Both the position numbers and the translations under genes were made by a program. Under the pieces are notes generated by a model. That model was not told where the DNA came from, did no database searches, and saw only the letters and a list, made by a program, of their open reading frames with translations. From CBDCUW01 sp965222745 (lineage in GTDB: Bacteria > Planctomycetota > Planctomycetia > Pirellulales > Pirellulaceae), in NCBI GenBank assembly GCA_965222745.1, contig CBDCUW010000002.1:1-64000 (forward strand): a DNA stretch of 64,000 bases, given 5' to 3'. Positions within the stretch are counted from its first letter, which is position 1, and the number at the start of each line of letters is the position of its first letter. Below are positions 18,908-29,030 of the stretch, piece after piece.

Positions 18908-20658
18908 CCCGAATTATTCACCAAGCAGTGTAGGTTCTTAGCTTAGCTGTGAGTTGTCTCGATTGAAGGCATTTGCGGCGGCGGTGAAGGTGTTGGCCAC
19001 TGATCGGCGCACAAAGCCCCCTTTCCCCCAACGGTGTTTTCGGCGGTTGAACAGCTCAGAGTCGTAGCACTTCATTTAGATGCGAATGAGATGGCGGCGG
19101 CATCCAAGCACGCCGTCGCGCCGTCGGCTGCGAGAAGCACTCCGGTAACTGCCAAGATTCAAGACGTTCAATCAAACCTGACCAAAGCGGCTGAGCAGAT
19201 TCAGCGATCCGCAACATCGCACGACGACTGTGTTTGATGATCTCACCGCCAACCTTCAAGATAAAAAGCTGAAATCGAGTTAAGTCCCAGCAGCCGCCGA
19301 CTGCATCCTCCAGTTCGATGCGGCAAAGGGAACTGAGGTTGAAAGACAACAATGCCAACAGCATGGTTGCTTCGTTTTCTTCAAACGACTGCGATGACAA
19401 GTGCGGCCCAATTGCAGCGTTGAATTCGCCAAATCGATCCTCGAACGTTCCTCGAGGACGATAGTGAGCCAGAAGCTCGTCACCACTGCGTTGCCCTTCG
19501 CGCCAGTTGGTTACCAAGAAAAAGTAGCGCGGTGCCAAGTGCAGTTGGCCCGTCACAGGATCAGGGCTGTCAACAACGACGAGGACCAATCGCTGGCTAT
19601 GCTCCCACGAGTCAGCTTGGTACTGTCCAAGCTCCACAGTGTACTCATAGCCTCCGGCGGGGGGACGACCGACGGGGCGAGTGACGTGCTCGGCTGCCAG
19701 TGCTTCGAGCCGGGGATTTGTTTTCAATCGCCCGACAAAACGCAGGTTTTCGTTGGTCAGGTAGTCCAGCACCGGAGCGATCGTGTAGCCCGCGTCGATG
19801 CGAAAGTCGAGGTGCTGAGCGATTCGGCGTGCCTTGTCCACCACATTGCTGATGAAGCGATTGACTCCATTGGCGGTGTGAACCTGGCCCTGGCGAAGCG
19901 TCGCGTGAAGATATCCGTTGCCAAGTCGTTTGCCTTCACGCGTGCTGTCGTAATCACCGGCAACTGAGAACGACGCGACCAACGGATGATAAACCGTTGT
20001 CCGATAATAGCCGTTGTAACTGCTGCCTTTTTGTGAACCATGAACCTCGATCGGAAAGCTGTCGATGTCAATCGTGCCATGCCGCACTCTGCTGCTGCCA
20101 GAGGATGCTTTGAGGTGCCGCTCGACGGACTCACTGAGCCCATTGCGAATGGCGTTGAGATTGCCACTGCTGCTGGCCAAGATATCGATCAACCGTGAGT
20201 GAGTTGGTTGGCTCGCCAAACGCTCACAGACCACATCTTGGCCAGGTCGATCCCAGACCGCTGCCCGAAAAGCAGGATCGTGTGCAAGTCGATCGAGATC
20301 GTCCTGGGCGTTGTAACCAATGGCCATTGCGTAAACGCGTTCTCGCAGCAGTTCGGTCATCGTGTATCGGATTCGATCCTGTCGCCGGGGATCATCCACT
20401 TGCTGAGCGATCGAGGCGAGCAACCCTAAGCGATGGTCGGCTTCGCGTAGGAGAATGACACCCGAGTTGGAAGTCAGCCGATGATCGGTGGTTTGAACTT
20501 TGAAAGCGCGATTGAATTCCGGCTCAAAAACGTTACCTTGACCTTCACCCATTGCGTGATCCTCTCCGTGCTTGTGGGCTTGTGTTGGTTACCCGTTAAA
20601 CGCGGGAGATCACGCGATGGTTCTCTTTTCCTGTTCACTGTTTGGTGAATAATTCGGG
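18908..20658 (-). mobile_element. IS1380-type insertion sequence (1751 bp)
   Basis: Terminal inverted repeats begin CCCGAATTATTCACCAA at both ends (left continues GCAGTG, right ACAGTG). The 5-bp target duplication ATCAG is at 18903-18907 and 20659-20663. It carries one transposase gene on the minus strand. Intact ends and a perfect duplication imply a recent insertion into the RHS gene. Confidence 0.92.
19056..20552 (-). CDS. IS1380-family transposase
   Basis: A 498-residue DDE transposase that cuts and rejoins the ends of its own element. Typical family blocks are present: LTSNSGVILLREADHRLGL near the N-terminus, GTIDIDSFPIEVHG with the first catalytic aspartate, FRIDAGY for the second, and FFLVTNWREGQRSGDELLAHYRPRGTFEDRFGE toward the glutamate region (Y-x-x-R-x-x-E-like). 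Length is normal for the family and the frame is intact, so it may be active. It occupies almost the whole element between its terminal repeats. Confidence 0.93.
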   Translation of the reverse strand: MGEGQGNVFEPEFNRAFKVQTTDHRLTSNSGVILLREADHRLGLLASIAQQVDDPRRQDRIRYTMTELLRERVYAMAIGYNAQDDLDRLAHDPAFRAAVWDRPGQDVVCERLASQPTHSRLIDILASSSGNLNAIRNGLSESVERHLKASSGSSRVRHGTIDIDSFPIEVHGSQKGSSYNGYYRTTVYHPLVASFSVAGDYDSTREGKRLGNGYLHATLRQGQVHTANGVNRFISNVVDKARRIAQHLDFRIDAGYTIAPVLDYLTNENLRFVGRLKTNPRLEALAAEHVTRPVGRPPAGGYEYTVELGQYQADSWEHSQRLVLVVVDSPDPVTGQLHLAPRYFFLVTNWREGQRSGDELLAHYRPRGTFEDRFGEFNAAIGPHLSSQSFEENEATMLLALLSFNLSSLCRIELEDAVGGCWDLTRFQLFILKVGGEIIKHSRRAMLRIAESAQPLWSGLIERLESWQLPECFSQPTARRRAWMPPPSHSHLNEVLRL

Positions 20659-23600
20659 ATCAGGATCCACGATTCGCGCCAGGTTTCCGAACTCGTCGTA
20701 CTCGAGTGCCGTGACTCTTCCTGCAGGATCTGTAATTGAACGGATGCGGCCATCAATCGTCGTGAAGGATGTAGTAAGTCCAGCTGGGTCTTTTATCTCT
20801 GCAATTATGTCATCTGCGTTGTATGCAAATTGCCAGATGTTGCCATTTCGATCCGTCTTTGTTGTCAGGGCGCCGTTTGCACCGAACTCATAGACGGTCT
20901 GTTCTGGCATGACCTGTCTAAACGATCCGTCAACGAGTTTTGTCAGCGTCGAAAAGTCGCCTGGAGGTGAAATAAATGGCTCTCCATTTTGCTCGGGCGT
21001 TCGGAAATACAGTTCAGACCCTTCACCATCAACGAGCAAAACAGATCCGTCGGGATCCTGGACAATCTCCTTCAGTCCTGCGACTCCCCAACCAGCACCA
21101 AAAGGGCTATCAATCGTGTTGACGATTCGCAGGTCGTGGCTTTGCGTCGTTGTGCTCCCAACCAATCGTTTTCCGTCAAATTCAAGAACTCCAGACGTAA
21201 ATTCGTACGAGTACGTACCTGTGGGTTGTGTAGTTAGGTCAGCTTGAAGGGCGATTCGACCGTTAGCCGTTTCGGGTAGCTTCCAGAAGTGCTCCCCTGG
21301 TTTGATCCCAAATTCGTTCCCAGCATGTCCCGGAACTTGGATTGAGAATTCTCCACGACGGAATACGAGCGACGCGGCAAGTCTTAGGGCTTCGTCTGCT
21401 CGCAAGTTCTCGTATCCGAGGTGAACAATCGGCCGAGGATCAGCACGCAAAGAGTCGTAGTGAAGAACCAGTCCTTGCGTTGTTCCAACGGATTGATATG
21501 TCACCAGCGAATGCTCTTCAACAACGGCCCCGGAATGCAGTTCGACTTCGAAATTTCCTACTGTTGCCTTGCAGTCGTTACAGTCGTTCTTTTCGTTTCC
21601 ATTGTCGTTGTCGCCTGCCACCGGAGGTGGCGGAAGTGGCGCCGGAAAGTGCCAGCTACTGCTCCGCACTCCACCACTGATTGTCTCGATCAATTCTCCG
21701 TCAGGGCTGACCTGCATATCTCCAACATCGTCGAAGTCGCCAGTGTCAGGATTGATTGACCAAAGATCCAGTAGAGAACCAGACTCGTATCCTGCACTGT
21801 TGGGAAACGTTAGCGGTGCGGGAACATCGAACTGCATGTCGCCCGGCTGTATAGTGAATACCAAATCCGGCCTCAAGTTGGACGGCAGCGCTGCCGGTGT
21901 CAGATCGGGCGGCACCATGGTAATCGACAGATCGCCTGAATACAGTCCTTGAGAGTCACTTAGTGTTCCGCTGGCAACGAATAGTGACGCACCAGGAATT
22001 GCGGCGGATGAAACGACCGTGTCTTGACTCGGATCGATTGAAACCGAATTGGCAACGTCTATCTGTGGCAAATAGATCGGTCTAGGAATCACGTTCCTGG
22101 CGTTGATATAAACATCGTGATTCAGCACCAATGGGAGCTTCTCGGCGATATAGGGATAGTTCCCTTCAATCTCTTGCCCGTGTACGACTAACGTGTCATC
22201 GGGCAAGTTACCCTCAATCTCGATCTCGAATGAGCCGTCAATCGCTGTCGTTGTTGCAAGGGTACCAACTGTGATAGGCACACCTGAAAGGGGCTGTTGA
22301 TCTGTATTCTCAATGACTCCTGAGATTCGGGTCGTTGTGAGTGGATCAGAAACTACGTTTAGAGCAACATGTTGCCTAGCTGTGAGAGCACCATCTTCAG
22401 CTTCAATGTGAAAATGATAGATTCCTTCCTGACCTGGAGCTGGATGAATTACAAGTTCACTGTTCGTCGTCAATACTCCAGATGGCAGGCCTGATTCGGA
22501 AGCGATTTTCAGGTCCAAGCGATCGCCGTCTGGATCGCTTGCAGCTATGGGGACCGAAACGAATTCGCCCACCATCGCAGTGATATCTCCAATTGGTTCA
22601 ATTATCGGACTTCCGTTGACACCCCCAGAGTAGATGATCGGGGTGAAAGAGAATGGACTTCCAGATCGGTTCTCGAACGTGAGTCTGACTTGACCCGTGC
22701 GGCTTTCAGGTGCGAGTCCACCACGTTGAATTGACGGTCGAAGATTGATGTACGGCTTGTTGTCGTCGGTTGTGCCTGATGAATTGATTAGCCGTACATC
22801 GCTTTCTAGATCATCAAGAACTAAAGCAACGCTTCTTCCAATAGGTTCAACGCCATTTTCGACTTGAAGGCTAGTCGAGATAAGCCCGCTCGTCGAATCA
22901 TACTGGATTCCAGCAAAATGTAGCGTGGCGCCTGAAACCCGTCCGAAGCTGTTAAGGTCTATTTCGTTTCCGGGATCAAATACCTCGGCACCGGTGTCCA
23001 AGGTTGGCAGTTGTTCCAACTGTGAGTCAACGCTATTCGAGATCGGATGGACTGTGACCACGCCGCCACTATCAGCATCTGTGTTCAAGAACTGGAAGAG
23101 GATTTCAGCGGTGTCAGTCTTCGTAATTCCGGACAAGTCGATTTCGAGAGTGGATCCATCGAACTTGGAGATTCCCGGTATCGTACGGATGCTCCCATCA
23201 ATGAAACTGAACACCGGGGCACCATTCGTGCCACCGTCCACAAGTGTTTGAGAGAAGTCCAAAGGATCAACGATGTAGACATTGAAGACCTCGTTTACGA
23301 GAGCGACGTCATCCGAATCATCGAATGCCATATTGATGTCTACGCGGTATGTTCTTACGCCCGATTCTTCTCCCACCGTGATTGGAAACGAGAATTCGCG
23401 ATCGAATCGGCCTTCCTGAATCTTCGGTACAGGGTCCCCCTCATTGCGTCCCAAGAAGTTGATGACGCGAAGTGCGTCTAGCGCGGTGATCATTTCGTCA
23501 CCGGTAACATCCCAAAAGCGCTCTGTGGATTCATCGGGTCTTGCACCCAGCTGCGGTGAGTCGCGTCGGCCGATCTCGTTGATTACTTGCAGGGCGTCCA

Positions 23601-23745
23601 ACGCAGTGATGTTCAAGTCCTGGTTTACATCCCATGGATTTGCAGGATTGCGGTAGTCTGAGGCAAGCATGAGCCTCGCTTCCAGCGACTCCAATGTTGC
23701 TTTACGTTTGCGTAGAGTTGGGCGTTTCTTCTTTCTTGATGGCAT
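20659..23745 (-). pseudogene. 5' part of IS-split giant dockerin/FG-GAP/RHS gene
   Basis: ATG at 23745 begins MPSRKKKRPTLRKRKATLE, then SLEARLMLAS, the planctomycete export signature. Two dockerin type I repeats follow (DVNQDLNITALDALQVINEIG and DVTGDEMITALDALRVINFLG), calcium-binding helices that usually dock to cohesins. Then come cohesin/Ig-like strands, a cadherin-like segment (GDRLDLKIASESGLPSG), a carboxypeptidase-regulatory-like domain (ISGVIENTDQQPLSGVPITVG), and the start of the RHS region (NGNIWQFAYNADDI, ALEYDEFGNLARIVDPD). The frame then enters the IS and stops at 20635 (ELFTKQ). Together with 13521-18907 the original protein was about 2,800 residues. As it stands only a secreted N-terminal half could be made. 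Confidence 0.88.
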
Positions 23746-23906
23746 GAATGCAACACCAGCGTTTGTCGTGCGAAGGAATGTCCGAGTGGACTGAGAACAG
23801 GGCACGACCAAGGAATTCGCGCACTGGTACCGGTGTCGCAGTGTACCGACAGAAGATGCTCAACAAGGCGCACGGAAAACGCACGCGTTATTCACGCGAA
23901 AAGAGA

Positions 23907-26900
23907 CTATGGGAGCTGGTCTGGCGCAGAACACCAAACTCTCACATGGTTGTCATTTCCGCCGGTGACAATTGTGTTCCCGTCAGGCGTGAATTCGACC
24001 CACTGAATTGGCTCAGCGCTGGCCTTAATCGTCAGCAGTTCTTCACCCGATACGACGCTCCAAAGTCTCACTGATCCATTCTGGCCTACTGTCGCAAGCC
24101 GGTCGCCGATATTGTTGAACGCAACTTTATTTACGGCCTTCATCCGAGTATCAAGCTTGTGAACCAACTCATACGTGTCCAAATCCCAGATGCAGACCAA
24201 GCCATCTTTACCACCGCTCGCGATTCGCCTGCTTTCTGGTGAGCAGTTTACGTCCATCACGATGTTTTCGTGGCCATGTAGTTTGGCGACAGCTCCAGAT
24301 TGCACGTTGCAAACACGTACGATTGAGTCATCGCAGGCGGTAATCAACTGACTGGATCCTCCGACAAATCTTACCTCACGCACCACATCAGGATGCTTGA
24401 AATCAAACGTCCATGGTTTCCAAGTTGCAGTATCCCAAATCATGGTTGTGTGGTCGCGACCGGCTGTGGCAAGCCTTGTTCCGTCGTGGCTGAAGCAGAC
24501 GGATAAGACATTGTCAGTGTGTTTGGAAAGAGTCTGTAGTTGCTCGCCAGTTTCGACGTCCCAGACGAAAATCTGACGCCCGCTCGAAACGGCAAGTCGC
24601 TCGCCACGAGGATCAAAAGCCAATGACGAAAAAGAAACTGGCTTGGGATGGCTCAGGTTTCGCACGAGCAGGTTTTCCCTTAGCGAGTGGATACGTACAT
24701 TGCTGTGCGAATCCGCGCTTGCAAGAAGCGTTTGGTCTGGTGACACACTGACGCACGACACGGCATGAATATGCCCGCCGATCTCCTGGACGATGGGCTT
24801 TGGGGTGAGAATCCAGAATCGAATGCTGGTATCAAGTGACACCGTCGCAACGCGATCGTCTGCAAGAAATGTAGCCCCGGTAACATCGTCAAAGTGGCCC
24901 TTTAGCGGAACGCGAATCGATCCGTCGGTTGCGTCCCAAACGATTGCTGTCTTGTCAGCGCTCCCGGTTAAAAGTTGGGAACCATCGTGGCTAAAGCAAA
25001 TCGAACGAATGTCGTCTGCGTGGGCTTGCGTTTCAAACCGAACTGACAAGTCATCGGCACTGCGAAGCCCAAGAATCCCTCTGTTATCACCGCACGCAAT
25101 GCTTCGTCCATCGGGACTAAATGAAAGAGAAACAACCGCGCGACGAGGAACCTTCGCACTTGCAACGTTTGAGACGGTTAGGGTCGGTCCATCTTGTACG
25201 TGCACGTCGTAGAGCAGCAATTCTCGTCCACCGACAGCTAGCTTTCTCCCGTCCGGCGAAAACGCGACGTCCCAAAGCAAGAACGGGAAATCGATGGTCG
25301 TTGGCTTAGAAAACTGCGGATCATCAACATTAAATACGCGCAGAGTCCTTCCCGTCGCCACAACGAATAGTTGATCGTTCGGATGCATCAAAATTGCGTG
25401 CACGGGTTCATCAAACTTAACAGAGTGCTCCTCTGAATCCGTACGCAGATTGAGCCAACCAACCTCATTGGTTTGTGTTGCGTAAATCAGCGTCCGCTCG
25501 TCATGTGTTACGAGGATTTGGTTGGCAAGTCGTGATGCTAGGGGCAACATCCTCTCAAGTTCAAACGGACGATGTACAAATTCTCGCATTCCCCATATGC
25601 CAACCCTTGAGTCAGCTCCGACTGTGAACATGCGCCGCCCCTCGGCCGTCACCACGATGTCACCCATCGAGCGTTTGTTGGGAAAGAATGATGACAGCTG
25701 ATGAGCCGACATTGCGTTTCGCAGAAAACCATACTCCCAGCTTCGGAAGGAAGGCTCTGTGCTTTCAAGTACACGGATGGCAGTTTCTCCGTCGCCACGT
25801 GCCCATTCGGAATCCGCACGCATGATCTTGGCGGCGTACGTTTGCCAGCGCGATTTTTCGGCAGCAATTTCCGCGGCTTTCTTTTCGCTTTTGGCAATTC
25901 CTGCTGAATGTCTGTACGCCACGGCAAAGTAGGTTGAGACGCCCGCTCCAACGACAAGCACTGCGGCAATTGCTGTAAACGCAGTTACAACTCCAGCATT
26001 GCGGTTGATAAACTTCCGGAAGCGATAACCGCGCGACGGGGGACACGCCTCGACTGGGTCACCTTTGAGATAGCGTCGAATATCTTCCGCAAACGCATGC
26101 ACAGACTCGTAGCGACGAGTTCGATCCTTCTCAAGTGCCTTCATGACAATCCAGTCAAGATCGACCTTGAGTGCAAGCCTCATCCTCTCGACGTCTTCTA
26201 AAGTATCCGCGTCCTCAGCTCGCATAGTTGACCTGGACGCCAGTTTTGAGCTTGGCTTCGCGGGTGTTGAATTGCAAATCCAGTTGAGAACAGCCGAAGT
26301 GTTTTCTTGGTCAGATAGTGATACGTCGAGCGGGTTCTGGCCAGTGAGGATCTCATAGAGAACGACGCCGAGCGAATAGACGTCCGTTCGCGTGTCAATA
26401 TCAGCATCGCCACTCGCTTGCTCAGGGCTCATGTAGTGAATTGTTCCCATCACCTGACCGTGGCCCGTATAAAGCGTTTGACTCGTGAGCCTCTCACCCT
26501 GTATTGCCTTCGCCAATCCGAAATCGATAACAACAACCGAAGGTTCGTCTTCACGATTGCTCACAAGAAGATTCGACGGTTTCAGGTCACGGTGAATAAT
26601 TCCTCGCTGATGAGCATGAAAAACTGCATCACAGACCGCGAGAAAAAGATTGAGTTTGTCGTTGATCGAAAGGTGGTTTTCACGGCAATGGTCTGTGATG
26701 GGCAATCCATCAATGAACTGCATCGTAAAGTACGGTCGGCCGTCCTCAGCAAAACCACGATCGTGAATCGTGGCGATCCCTCTGTGATCCAGCCTTGCTA
26801 TCGCCTGAGCTTCAGCATCAAACCGCGAAACGATTTCATGGCTGTCCATTCCGCGTTTGATCACCTTGATGGCGACAGTTCGCTTTACCGGACTAAATTG

Positions 26901-27320
26901 CTGAGCCAACCAAACCTTGCCCATGCCTCCTTCGCCAAGACTCTTTACGATTTCGAAGCCGGGGATTTCGGGACGACTGCTCTTGCTGGAAACGCCGTTC
27001 CGATCGACTTGCGGGACGTAGGACTGATTTGTCTTGTGATCGGTGAGTGCCGCGACGACAGCGTCCGTGTGCGCGTGGAACCGGTCGATCAAACGTTGCC
27101 GGTTCATTGATTCTCTTAAGCCGCCAACGCGAGCCAACTCAATGAGAAGCAATTCGTACAAGAGCTGCGCACGAACGTTTTCGGGCGCTTGCAACAAAAC
27201 CTCTTCGATCGATGGCTCCTCATCGGAACGACTTTCCTCGAATCGATCGATGAGCTCATTGACGAGGTTGTTATCAGCAACCGACAAGCGAGCAACATTG
27301 TGAAATGACGACACCTGCAT
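23907..27320 (-). CDS. Membrane Ser/Thr protein kinase with WD40 propeller (copy A)
   Basis: A 1137-residue Pkn-type kinase. Residues 1-120 form a helical N-terminal region; the kinase domain follows with glycine loop GEGGMG (129-134), ATP lysine K152 (AIKVIKRG), catalytic loop HRDLKPSN (243-250), DFG at 266-268, and SPEQ in place of APE. A TM helix lies near 455-480 (TAFTAIAAVLVVGAGVSTYFAVAY), then about a dozen WD40 repeats (FSPDGRSIACGDNRGILGL, FSHDGSQLLTGSADKTAIVWD). The WD40 part would be outside the cytoplasm and may sense or bind a ligand. It starts 9 bp after the sigma factor stop, with GAGG before the ATG, so they are coupled. All catalytic residues are present. Copy B at 36653-41936 is a close paralogue. 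Confidence 0.92.
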   Translation of the reverse strand: MQVSSFHNVARLSVADNNLVNELIDRFEESRSDEEPSIEEVLLQAPENVRAQLLYELLLIELARVGGLRESMNRQRLIDRFHAHTDAVVAALTDHKTNQSYVPQVDRNGVSSKSSRPEIPGFEIVKSLGEGGMGKVWLAQQFSPVKRTVAIKVIKRGMDSHEIVSRFDAEAQAIARLDHRGIATIHDRGFAEDGRPYFTMQFIDGLPITDHCRENHLSINDKLNLFLAVCDAVFHAHQRGIIHRDLKPSNLLVSNREDEPSVVVIDFGLAKAIQGERLTSQTLYTGHGQVMGTIHYMSPEQASGDADIDTRTDVYSLGVVLYEILTGQNPLDVSLSDQENTSAVLNWICNSTPAKPSSKLASRSTMRAEDADTLEDVERMRLALKVDLDWIVMKALEKDRTRRYESVHAFAEDIRRYLKGDPVEACPPSRGYRFRKFINRNAGVVTAFTAIAAVLVVGAGVSTYFAVAYRHSAGIAKSEKKAAEIAAEKSRWQTYAAKIMRADSEWARGDGETAIRVLESTEPSFRSWEYGFLRNAMSAHQLSSFFPNKRSMGDIVVTAEGRRMFTVGADSRVGIWGMREFVHRPFELERMLPLASRLANQILVTHDERTLIYATQTNEVGWLNLRTDSEEHSVKFDEPVHAILMHPNDQLFVVATGRTLRVFNVDDPQFSKPTTIDFPFLLWDVAFSPDGRKLAVGGRELLLYDVHVQDGPTLTVSNVASAKVPRRAVVSLSFSPDGRSIACGDNRGILGLRSADDLSVRFETQAHADDIRSICFSHDGSQLLTGSADKTAIVWDATDGSIRVPLKGHFDDVTGATFLADDRVATVSLDTSIRFWILTPKPIVQEIGGHIHAVSCVSVSPDQTLLASADSHSNVRIHSLRENLLVRNLSHPKPVSFSSLAFDPRGERLAVSSGRQIFVWDVETGEQLQTLSKHTDNVLSVCFSHDGTRLATAGRDHTTMIWDTATWKPWTFDFKHPDVVREVRFVGGSSQLITACDDSIVRVCNVQSGAVAKLHGHENIVMDVNCSPESRRIASGGKDGLVCIWDLDTYELVHKLDTRMKAVNKVAFNNIGDRLATVGQNGSVRLWSVVSGEELLTIKASAEPIQWVEFTPDGNTIVTGGNDNHVRVWCSAPDQLP

Positions 27321-27329
27321 TTTGCGACC

Positions 27330-27959
27330 TCAGACGTCAAACGCTTCACGCAATTCGAGTCGCGCCGTCTCCAGACGACGATATACCGATCTAACCTGAA
27401 TACCCAAGTGCTGGGCAATCTCGCTACGGCCATAACCCATCAAAGTCAGCTCCGCTATCTCTCGAGTGCGCGGGGAGGATATTGCTGACTTAATCTCGTC
27501 AATCGATGCCCTAACGGAAGCTTCGGATTGACGGTAATCGAATTGGTCCACCAGGTTGGGCTCAAGTGCCGACATGTTGACAACTTGTCCTGAACCGCGT
27601 TTCAAGCGCGTTTCGCGATCGATGGCATCACGCAGCTTCTTCTTCAGAATCGCAAAGACGATTTTTTCGAAGCTCTCCGTGTCTGTCAGTTCGCGATACT
27701 TTCCTTGGCGAGCACTTTTCAGCAGGTAGAAGAACAAGGATTGAAGTACGTCATCGCCGTCACGATCACGGATGGGGGAGCAATGTACGGCTCGTTCGGC
27801 TGCTGCCCTGTGCCTTGAAGTGAACTGCTCAAATAGGTCGCCGAGAGCGTCTTCTTCGCCGCTGAGGAAGCGGAGCAAAAGTGTTGTTGCGTATCGCGAT
27901 TGATCGTCACGATCCGGTAGAGCATCACTCTGACGAGAATCTCGAATTCTTTCTGTCAC
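27330..27959 (-). CDS. ECF-type sigma factor (copy A)
   Basis: A 209-residue sigma70-family ECF factor of the planctomycete kinase-linked kind. Region 2 is around YATTLLLRFLSGEEDALGDLFEQFTSRH to DGDDVLQSLFFYLL; region 4 is the helix-turn-helix EIAELTLMGYGRSEIAQHLGIQVRSVYRRLETAR. GTG at 27959 is chosen because the paralogue at 41946-42575 starts at the matching codon and has exactly the same length; an ATG at 28004 is open here but is frame-shifted in copy B. The gene is followed directly by its kinase, a pairing in which the kinase is thought to control sigma activity. The promoter shares a conserved block with copy B. Confidence 0.88.
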   Translation of the reverse strand: MTERIRDSRQSDALPDRDDQSRYATTLLLRFLSGEEDALGDLFEQFTSRHRAAAERAVHCSPIRDRDGDDVLQSLFFYLLKSARQGKYRELTDTESFEKIVFAILKKKLRDAIDRETRLKRGSGQVVNMSALEPNLVDQFDYRQSEASVRASIDEIKSAISSPRTREIAELTLMGYGRSEIAQHLGIQVRSVYRRLETARLELREAFDV

Positions 27960-28036
27960 GTTGTGAGGTCGTTTGTCTTTATCTATCAGGGGCAAATGCT
28001 TCATTCTAATCGTTGAGTTTCGCTGTAGGTTGGTTC
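27960..28036. promoter_or_regulatory. Conserved divergent promoter region A
   Basis: 77 bp between the divergent sigma and HTH genes. GTCTTTATCTATCAGG (27975-27990) and GGCAAATG followed by TTCATTCTAA are shared with the matching region at 42576-42649, although the flanks differ. This is more conserved than expected for unconstrained spacer and is a candidate binding site for the HTH protein or the sigma factor. Confidence 0.55.
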
Positions 28037-28669
28037 GTGTTGAGTCCGCGAAAGGCTGCCGTCGAACGATCGGTGCGCTGCAACGGTGCCCTGGTACGGC
28101 GGTTGCGACACGAATGTGATTTGCGACAAAAGGACTTAGCCGTTCTCGCGGGGTGGAGTCTGCGCGTGATTCAGAAGGCAGAAGGGTCACGGTGCGTTGA
28201 TCCGTCTCTGCTTCACAATCTCTCTGAGCTGTTCTCCACCAGGGGACGCCAAGTCACATTTGACGAGCTTCGCATCAGCAATGACGACGTTGTGTCGAGA
28301 CTGCTGGCACTCTGGATAGACCCCAAGACTTTCGACGATCCGAAACACGCAGTGTTTGCTTCTACCCCAAAATGTCGGATTCGCGGGCAATCCAGCGAAT
28401 CGTTGATTCCGGAATTAGGCAAGGAATCAAGCTTTCTGAGTTTCAGAGACCGAGTGTTTTCGAAAATGACTCGGTCTGCGGAGACATCGTTTGACCCGAT
28501 CATCACATGGAATGAGACCAAGGGGGAGACGATCATCTACGGTGAGGATTCACTTACGTGTGTGACCAGTGGAAGGACAGTGGTCCTAGCGATCATGTTT
28601 CGGCTGTCCATCGCAAACGGCGAGATCGCAGAGGTCGAGGTGCTCTTCGGAGAGGAGCTGGCAAAATAG
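28037..28669 (+). CDS. HTH regulator with NTF2/SnoaL-like tail (copy A)
   Basis: A 210-residue protein with an XRE-type helix-turn-helix (LVRRLRHECDLRQKDLAVLAGWSLRVIQKAEG, residues 18-50), a linker, and a C-terminal domain of about 100 residues (FDPIITWNETKGETIIYGED, VVLAIMFRLSIANGEIAEVEVLF) that follows the NTF2/SnoaL pattern of a ligand pocket. The start is GTG 28037, matching the only plausible start of the paralogue at 42650; an upstream TTG at 28013 is less likely. It is divergent from the sigma/kinase operon and is the obvious candidate regulator of it. Confidence 0.78.
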   Translation: MLSPRKAAVERSVRCNGALVRRLRHECDLRQKDLAVLAGWSLRVIQKAEGSRCVDPSLLHNLSELFSTRGRQVTFDELRISNDDVVSRLLALWIDPKTFDDPKHAVFASTPKCRIRGQSSESLIPELGKESSFLSFRDRVFSKMTRSAETSFDPIITWNETKGETIIYGEDSLTCVTSGRTVVLAIMFRLSIANGEIAEVEVLFGEELAK

Positions 28670-28750
28670 GGAAGTGCGTGCGCCTTCCGTGCGCGTTCCT
28701 GGGCCAAGACCCCGCTCAGCCTGGCTCCAATCTCGACTGATAACGAATAG

Positions 28751-28790
28751 CGTTTTATGGCCTCGTCGCGCAGCGATGAGCGATAAAACG
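28751..28790. repeat. Hairpin at putative IS91 end
   Basis: CGTTTTAT / ATAAAACG arms enclose an inner imperfect stem CTCGTCGC / GCGATGAG. It lies beyond the transposase stop, where the replication origin end of an IS91 element would be. The remaining 28791-29030 holds no gene. Confidence 0.6.
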
Positions 28791-29030
28791 TGTTGAACTA
28801 TACCGCGTAGCCGCCGCGGCTTCATCTTGGAGATTGTATCATCCGCTTGAGCATCCGAGCCGATGTTTGGGTTGTCACGGATTTCGATTTCTTGTCGTTT
28901 CTGAACGCAGATCGCAGTGGCGTTGTCGTATTTTTGTCGATTGATGTCTCAAACTGACGGACGGTGCGCACCGGTAGCCTGGTGACTTCGCGGAGTCGTT
29001 TCTTTCGTTGACTGCCATATTGGTGTTTCT

